DNA of 64,000 nucleotides from Hansfordia pulvinata (Eukaryota > Ascomycota > Sordariomycetes > Xylariales): positions 2,689,001 through 2,753,000 of the forward strand of contig BJKQ01000006.1 of NCBI GenBank assembly GCA_006538405.1, written 5' to 3'. The translations under genes were made by a program, and so were the position numbers. Below, piece by piece: positions 57,692-64,000 of this stretch. The notes under the pieces were generated by a model, which ran no database searches, was not told where the DNA came from, and saw only the letters and a program-made list of their open reading frames with translations. How positions within the stretch are numbered: position 1 is the stretch's first letter; each line of letters begins with the position of its first letter.

Positions 57692-59641
57692 TGTGGCTGG
57701 TGTTTTGTTGTGTTGAGAGCTGAGAGGGGGGGGCGGGGGGGGCGGATATTCTGAAACAAGTCTTTGGCTTGGGAGGGGGGCAATGAGCAAGGAAAAAGGC
57801 AAGGGTTCTTCTCTCTAATGGAAGGCCAGGTTGAGGTTGAGGGGCAGGTCAGGTGTGGTGCGATGAAGATGAGAGAATCTATCGATTTTTGTCACACGGA
57901 GGTGTTTTGTGAGTCGTTTTAAACTTTTTCTGTCTACCTATTTGTTGCTGCATTGGAGGCTGACGGGGGACTATTAATACGCACGCAGAAGTGGCACGAG
58001 TATAACCAGAAAAATCGAGAATTGCTTCCCTCGGCCCGCCGATTATCAAGCGACCCGGACCACCGCAAGCTGGAGAGGCAGACTATACTGCGGGCAGGCC
58101 AATGGCGGCGAGTTGGTGGGGCCGTGGCGTATCCTTGTCTCCGGTGCACTGATGAGTAATGGGGTCGATGAATAATTTGAGGGAGGCGGGCAGGTCAATT
58201 AATCCCCCGGAGCCCGCCCAGCACCAGACCTACGTACCTTTTTACTCGTGCCTGAGCGGGCCGGACGATGGCGGCGGCGATGGCGGCGGCGGGCGTCGGT
58301 GCAGTGCATGACGCCATCAGCCTGGTATTGCGCGAATACCTGGAGAGGGTTCCACGAGCACCCCGTACGAGCACTCGAGTCTCTGCACTACTAAACGCCG
58401 GGTGTTTCCAAGCACGAGTGTAGGTTCTGATAGCTGCTGAGGTCCTCGGGCAGCGGCGTCCACGATAAGAAGGCATTCGCAATGGTACGAGTATACGCCT
58501 TACGCACTGCACCTACACGTAAGTACCTACCGCAATAAAACCAGGTCGGGCCGACAATCTGGGCAATCGCAACCTTACGGGATGTGAAGGAAAGGCCGGC
58601 CAAGGCAAGCGCCATCGAGGTTCATTCCGGAGACATACTCCGTCCATGTCGTACACTACCAAGGTTATGTAGGTAGGGTAGGTAGGTAAGCACCTACCTA
58701 CGTGACCTAGTACCTTGGTCAAACGCTTCAGAAGTCCCCGCGCCTGCCACACGACGGCCGATTCGATCGATGATACGAGTAGAAGCGGGCGGCAGGCGGG
58801 GTGCAGTTTGGCAAGCAGCAGGCAAGTGCGAACGAACACCACTGCCTCGAGTACCTCAACCAACGGTGGTGAGAGAGGCAGTGGGACGAGACAGCCGGGC
58901 TGGCCGGGGAGTGAACCGCCTCATCCCATAGGTACTGTATGTAGCCGACCAACACTGACCCCGCCCGGCCTCACATCGTCTCGTCTCGCCTCGTCTCATC
59001 TCGTCTTGTCTCGTACTGTGGCCCCTCTCCCGCGGCAGGGGACTGGTAGGTAGGTAGGTAGTTAGTGGTTGTACGCCACCAACCCCTCCACCGATAGCAA
59101 CGGCCACGACCACGACTTTGACCACGCTACAGCAGCGAGCGATGCGACCTCTCGGCCCCCGACCCCTCGCCAACCCCGGTCCCCAGGTTCGAGCTAGCCC
59201 GGCCTCGCATTCTCGTATCAAACCCCCGATGGCGAATGGGCCCGCCCGCTCGCTTCGCTTCACGCCGTGCAAGATGGCTTGTATCATCGTCGCCGCGCCC
59301 CTGTCGCCTCGAAGCTTCCGATACACGGGGCTGATTCCATTGCAGCACCCTGCCACCTGCTCCGATCCGAGGAGGGATAGCTAGCGCTGTCAGAGACCGG
59401 ACACCGTCTTACATGGGTGAGCTGCTGCTGCCGCCGTTGCAACAGGAGCTATATGAATGGAAAACGCTGTGTTCGATTCCGTTTAACCCCAAGAGCTCCT
59501 GGCAGGTCCGACTACCACGCAGAAATAACAGGACGAGAAAAGAAATCAGAAAAGCTTCGAGTGCAATCACCAAGATCAACAAAGATCAAGGTCAACAAAC
59601 CCAACAAAGCACATGAACTTCTCCTGAGGCAGAATCTAGAT
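57692..59641. other. Intergenic region of about 1.9 kb
   Basis: No supported gene. Contains a CTCGTCTCGCCTCGTCTCAT-type degenerate repeat (58976-59015), GGTAGGTAGGTAGG tracts near 58670 and 59046, and motif copies at 58485 and 58771. Confidence 0.5.
58976..59015. repeat. Degenerate TCTCG/TCGTC pentamer-type repeat
   Basis: Seven to eight imperfect (T/G)TCTCG(T/C) units in non-coding DNA. Confidence 0.7.
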
Positions 59642-60949
59642 ATGGGAGCCAGCATCTACACCCCTTTCGCTCCTGCGTCGAATTACGTAGCTCCGTGAGT
59701 TCCAACAAGCTCCTCTACCGATGACATCTCCCACCCGTTCTGCCGCCTATACAATGCTCTTGATACCTGGGACTCTCGTGGGCCTCAAGCTAACATACTC
59801 TGTCCTTGCAGCCTCCGCACCCCAAAACCGCGACAAGCCCTCCATGATGCAGTTCTCGTCGCTGTTGGCGGCGGCGGCGGCAGTGGAAGTGGCAGCGATG
59901 GCACGGTGGCAGATCAAGCAACTACCACTGAGTTCTCGTTAGATCGCCGCCTGCTGGAATCCAGCAGCCCCTTCTTCCGCGACAGGCTCTGCAGCGATGG
60001 CGTACAAGAATCTGCAGAGGACGACGATCGCTGCGTGGCCCGCGTCGAGCTGCGCTCCGGCGCCCCGTTCCTCGTTCTCCATCTGCCCCGTGAATGCCCG
60101 GACATGTTCGCCCTGTTCTCCTACTGGCTGCTCCGCCGACCGCGCCGGGGATTCTACCACTTTGTTGAGGACGCCATCTATCGATGTCGTCGTCGGCGTC
60201 AACTTCGACACTCCAAGTCAGAGGCGAGACGACAGGGCGAGATGGGCGGCAAATGGGAAGGGGCCGGCGGCCAAGATCGCCTGGACGACCAAGAAGAGGT
60301 GGCCAGCCTGCACTGGGACCTGGTGAACCTACATCTTTTCGCGGCGGAGATCAACCTCCCCCCTCTCCAGGACGCCGCCATCGACGCGCTGCAGGATCTG
60401 CACCTGATGGGCGACTGGGACGTGAGCGCCGCACTGGTGGCCTTTGTGTACGGCGCGTGCGACGCCGCTGCGGCATGCCGTCTGCGCAAGTGGGCTGTGG
60501 CTATGACGGCGTGGTCGCTGAGCGGTAGCGGGTTGGACATGGTGCTGCCGTCGACGACTACGGGAAGCCAGGACGACATTGGCAGCAGCGAAGGGGACGC
60601 GAGCGATGCGGACAGCAGCAACGAGAGCCTGCTGCGTCGGCTATTCGCCTCGTGCGCCGCCTTCCGCGCCGACTACGCCGGCCACGTGCATGCCATGCGC
60701 GGCTGCCGGCTGCAGCTGTGTGCCAAGAATCCGCAGCTCCGGCTGACGACCAACCACGCTCGGTCCGAGGACCGCCACTTCGGCTTCCGCCAGTGCTCTT
60801 TTCACACGCACCGGTCTACCGTCGGCCAGGGGCGGTGTCCCAACTCTACGCCGGACGTGCCGCTGCCTCCGCACCAGGGCGGAGAGCGGTGGTCCAGCTA
60901 CAGTGTCACGCGGCAGCAGTCTCAGAAGAAGCTTGTGATAACCAGTTGA
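59642..60949 (+). CDS. BTB/POZ-like fungal protein, unknown function
   Basis: Exons 59642-59694 and 59812-60949 give 396 residues. The N-terminus MGASIYTPFAPASNYVAP joins LRTPKPRQALHDAVLVAVGGGGGSGSG. A degenerate BTB-like fold can be traced. FSLDRRLLESSSPFFRDRL resembles the hydrophobic helix and (S)PFF motif of fungal BTB proteins. LVLHLPRECPDMFALFSYWLLR matches the strand-helix that follows. DLVNLHLFAAEINLPPLQDAAIDALQDLHL matches the common downstream helix. Fungal BTB proteins of this kind are numerous and mostly uncharacterised; some act as cullin-3 adaptors. A charged, low-complexity insertion sits at about 120-150. The intron has a GCTAACAT branch site and correct phase. Confidence 0.78.
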
Positions 60950-61471
60950 TTTCTATATCCGCATTAGACTTATCTCTAATTTGAATCGTCATCCAGTCCG
61001 TGATTACCAAACAGATAACAGTTGGTCGTGAGGGTCGAGTATATCAATCATGTCGTCATATCCGTCGTAAAGTAACACCAGCTCTCCAGGCAGATAAAAC
61101 GAGGGAGAACCCAAATGTCTCCTCGTGTTACAAGAGGTCGCTTCCAGATAGTTTGCCAGCCGTGGAAAGAAACAGAACAAATAGGGGGCAAAGGTCGCTG
61201 TCCGTACGCTTCATGTCAGATGGAAATGTACGCGCGTCCGGTATGTACAGGTAGATGGCCATGGTCCGTTTCGCTCTGGGTGCCAAAAGGGGGAACCTCT
61301 CTACTTTATCCGGCAAGCCCGACAGCTGGTCATGAGACCAACTGTCCATCCATGTATCGGCGCCGGAATCGGCGTGGTGTGTTGTCGTCATTCAAGTCGT
61401 AAATCGGTCGTATAATAGTTGTACAGTGAACAAAAGAAGGTTCAGCGGCGTGTTGCTGAGGGTGTGAGGCT
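60950..61471. other. Convergent 3' spacer
   Basis: 3' ends of the BTB-like gene and the disordered-protein gene meet here. No gene is seen. Confidence 0.5.
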
Positions 61472-63430
61472 TCAGAGGGGCGACTGGGAACGCCTGCTAT
61501 GATCTGAGCCGCGGGATCGAAAGTCCCGGAGGCGCTGGTCGAGATATGCCAGACGCGAGGCAAGACTGGGTCTCCCGGGTTGTGATTCTTCGCCTGGCTC
61601 GGGTGCTTGCTGCACCGTCGCGAAGGGTCTCTGCAAGGCAGCGAAATTGATGGGCCCCGAGAGCCGGTTGGGAAACGATTGGCTTGAGCTGTAGCCCGAG
61701 AACGAATGGCTTGAACCATGACCCGAGAAAGGCGATCCAAGACGGGCGCGGCGGGACGTGGTGGCTGCTGATGACGATGACAGAACAAAAGGATCATCGG
61801 AGCCGGGGCCTCGAGATTTCGAGCCCGGCACGTCACGAGACATGAACGGGTCCTCCAGGTTGCCAACAGAGTGGCGCCGCGGTTCAGGGTCTTTCGAGTA
61901 TGTTAGCTCCGTCCCGAACGCCGCAGCGAGACTGGGGCGCTTGCGCGCCATGTATTCGAAGGCGCTGGGGGGCTTGCGTTTCGTTGTGCCCGACCGCGAC
62001 CTCGTGAGACGCGCAGGCGACTGCAGCAGCTTACGCGGCTCCATCGTCTGAGACTGCCTGGGAATATGAACGCTGGGAGCCAAAGCCGCTGACGAACTTG
62101 GGCCGTAGCTGTTTGCGGTAAAAGGTGAGCCGAGGCGCATGCAGCTGCTGCCGATATCGTCGTCTGGTAGGGTGCGCGGCACGGCGGCTTCTTGCAAGTT
62201 GAAGGGCGGTAGAGTTCCCGAGGGCGGTTCAGGAAAAGAGCTCGTGAGCTGAGCCAGAGGTCCTTGAGGCTGCATGGCGTCTGAAGTGCACAAAGTGAGT
62301 GACTTTTGCATGTCGTTGCCAGAAAAGACGCAAGGTGTGCGTGCAGATGCAGAACGCCTATTCCATCGTCGATGAGCCCCTTTGTTGAACGGCGTGGGAC
62401 TTCTCGACATGCGCGGGATGCGGCCCGCTTTCTCAGCAGCCTTGGTTTTGCAGAGCTCGCGAAGATGAGCGCGTGTGGCGGCGCCAGTGTGCGGCCATTG
62501 CATGAAGGGCTTCGCGGACTCGGCGGTCGGGGTGGTGCTTCTGCTGCGTTGCTCCGTCGCAAGCCCTTTGACCTTGGCGCCCTTCCAGCTTCTCTTGGCC
62601 TGGCGTGCTACTCGGAGGCACACGCCATGCGGTGGGATGCAGCTCTGACCTAGGCGAACAGGCGTGACGCGCGGGTCTTGCAAGTAGAGCGTGTATGTAG
62701 ACCACAGGTGTGTGCTCATGGCAGGCGTCCATGGCGCTTTCCGTGATTTGTTCTTGGGCAACGCGGCGGAACTCGTGGTCGCATCAGTCTTGATGGGATC
62801 CGCGACCTCGGCGTCGGGGCTGACACATTCTTCTTCTTCTTCTGAGGCATACGAGAATTGGCTGAAAAGCGAGGTGCTCGTCTGCGTCGAGAAAGCGGTA
62901 GATGGCCGGCTGGACTCGTCGTCGGGACTTGATTCCAGGTCGGAGCTGCTCCATGCAGAGTCGATTGACCAGTTGGGGTATTTGGTGGCAGGGAGCGCAG
63001 GAGGGAAATCAAGCGCCGGCGTCCTCGGTGGAGAGAATTTCCGGACCTGAATGTGCTGGTAGATGTCCATGTTGGCGGCGTTGCTGATGCTGGTGTCGGC
63101 GTCGGCGTGATCGTCGTCGTCGCAGTGGTGAACCTGGACTTGGGGCAAAGAGTCGGCCATTTCGTAGTCGATGGGGTTCACGGAGTCGGAGCTCTCGATG
63201 CTTTGTATGGGAACGTCGGCAGCGGCGACCGAGGCTAGAAACTGCTGAGTGGGCGCGGCGAGCTGCGATACATGCCGGCGCTTGAGGCGGAAGCGCTGAC
63301 GAGGCGGCGAGGGCAGGCGTGTTTCTTGAGCAGTCGCGTCGGGCTCGGGTGTCTTGGGGGCGGAAACGCCATCATCATGGTAGCGGAAACCCTTCGGAAG
63401 GGTCGCGGCGCCGGAATGTGTTTGCGACAT
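61472..63430 (-). CDS. Disordered conserved fungal protein, unknown function
   Basis: An intronless 652-residue protein starting MSQTHSGAATLPKGFRYHDDG. Almost all of it is Ser/Pro/Arg-rich and predicted disordered by eye. One ordered-looking island at about 235-290 reads KAPWTPAMSTHLWSTYTLYLQDPRVTPVRLGQ then PPHGVCLRVARQAKRSWKG. This island recurs in filamentous-fungal proteins I recall only as hypothetical. Near the N-terminus is a basic patch (RQRFRLKRRH). SP and SF-rich repeats near the C-terminus (GSPFSGHGSSHSFSGYSSSQSF) could be phosphorylation targets. No enzyme motif, signal peptide or membrane span. A nuclear regulatory or scaffolding role would be a guess. Confidence 0.85.
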   Translation of the reverse strand: MSQTHSGAATLPKGFRYHDDGVSAPKTPEPDATAQETRLPSPPRQRFRLKRRHVSQLAAPTQQFLASVAAADVPIQSIESSDSVNPIDYEMADSLPQVQVHHCDDDDHADADTSISNAANMDIYQHIQVRKFSPPRTPALDFPPALPATKYPNWSIDSAWSSSDLESSPDDESSRPSTAFSTQTSTSLFSQFSYASEEEEECVSPDAEVADPIKTDATTSSAALPKNKSRKAPWTPAMSTHLWSTYTLYLQDPRVTPVRLGQSCIPPHGVCLRVARQAKRSWKGAKVKGLATEQRSRSTTPTAESAKPFMQWPHTGAATRAHLRELCKTKAAEKAGRIPRMSRSPTPFNKGAHRRWNRRSASARTPCVFSGNDMQKSLTLCTSDAMQPQGPLAQLTSSFPEPPSGTLPPFNLQEAAVPRTLPDDDIGSSCMRLGSPFTANSYGPSSSAALAPSVHIPRQSQTMEPRKLLQSPARLTRSRSGTTKRKPPSAFEYMARKRPSLAAAFGTELTYSKDPEPRRHSVGNLEDPFMSRDVPGSKSRGPGSDDPFVLSSSSAATTSRRARLGSPFSGHGSSHSFSGYSSSQSFPNRLSGPINFAALQRPFATVQQAPEPGEESQPGRPSLASRLAYLDQRLRDFRSRGSDHSRRSQSPL

Positions 63431-64000
63431 GATGAGCTGGTGGGGTGGGAGAGGAATGTGTCAGACGCACGCACGCAAGCGAGATCTGGGCGAGAGGGTG
63501 AGTCGCGCGCGCGCGAACAGGCCGACTGATATACGGCAGAGACAGGCAACCCGTCTGGCAGTCGGCCACACACAACGGTCCAATGTCGATCAAGGCTGAG
63601 ACAGAGGCCGAGTGACCATGACACGCGCGGCGGCAACTGGATGAGCACGGGATAGGGGACCCGGAGGCCAGGGTCGAATCAGACCGACTGGGCCAGACCA
63701 AAGCCGAGCGACGCGGGGAATCGGGTTCCAGAAGCTGATGCGAAATTGGACCAACAGGCGCGGACGCTGTGGTTGACGGCCGGGGCACACAGACCAGGGA
63801 GAAAAAGGTGGTGGCTGGGGCGGGTGTCTCTAAGCGCAAGTACCCCGGGGTCCAGCGGCATTCAATCTATCTCGCGTGGTCGCAAAACGAGTTGAAACCG
63901 GATGGAGGTTCGGACCGGCAGAGAGCTAGACAATGGGGCAAATGGGGCCTATTAAGTGAGTTTTGGGTGGTGATCGGTCGAGTGACGAGAGTAAGGCCGT
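63431..64000. other. Upstream region of the disordered-protein gene, to the window edge
   Basis: Probably its promoter and leader (minus strand). ORFs here overlap in opposite frames with no recognisable content. Confidence 0.5.

Noticed and set aside
56342..57754. 470-codon plus-strand ORF rich in Gly, Val and Asp
   Set aside because: It is the antisense shadow of the old yellow enzyme gene. The minus frame has all catalytic motifs.

Overview
The window is GC-rich nuclear DNA from a filamentous ascomycete, most likely a Sordariomycete. Three things point there. Genes carry short introns (about 50-230 nt) with GTRNGT donors, CTRAY branch points and YAG acceptors. The families are typically fungal: a Zn2Cys6 regulator with fungal-specific domain, a fungal C2H2 protein, a Rad53-type kinase with two FHA domains and a mitochondrial cytochrome c1. 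Genes are monocistronic and separated by long spacers. There is no operon, rRNA, CRISPR array, prophage or recognisable intact transposon. The species cannot be named from the sequence alone.

Layout, left to right. 0-12 kb: 3' part of a cytochrome P450, tRNA-Thr, an FMN-dependent lactate oxidase-like enzyme, GINS subunit SLD5, protein phosphatase methylesterase 1 (PPE1) and tRNA-dihydrouridine synthase 2. 12-26 kb: an 8.2-kb gene-free stretch, a 1089-residue conserved protein of unknown function and a 3-kb spacer. 26-39 kb: Rad53/CHK2-type checkpoint kinase converging on an MBD4-like DNA glycosylase, then cytochrome c1 and 3-deoxy-D-arabino-heptulosonate-7-phosphate (DAHP) synthase diverging from one 1.3-kb region. 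39-51 kb: C2H2 protein, small secreted protein, WD40-cyclophilin (PPWD1/CYP15 type), FAR-17a/AIG1-like membrane protein and Zn2Cys6 regulator. 51-64 kb: tRNA-Ile, pyroglutamyl peptidase, small membrane protein, 53-residue Cys-rich protein, YqjM-like ene-reductase, BTB-like protein and a disordered conserved protein.

Most genes are unrelated housekeeping or accessory functions. I see no convincing biosynthetic, defence or mobile cluster. A thin genome-maintenance theme exists (SLD5, Rad53-like kinase, mismatch glycosylase), but only the last two are adjacent.

Two observations cut across genes. First, four conserved genes (SLD5, PPE1, DUS2, pyroglutamyl peptidase) each break frame, PPE1 twice. 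Each break is mended by one extra base in a short C/G run, and the glycosylase gene probably breaks similarly. This points to consensus sequence errors rather than real pseudogenes. Second, the octamer TACGAGTA or its complement TACTCGTA occurs dozens of times, essentially only between genes. It is the most unusual structural feature of the window.
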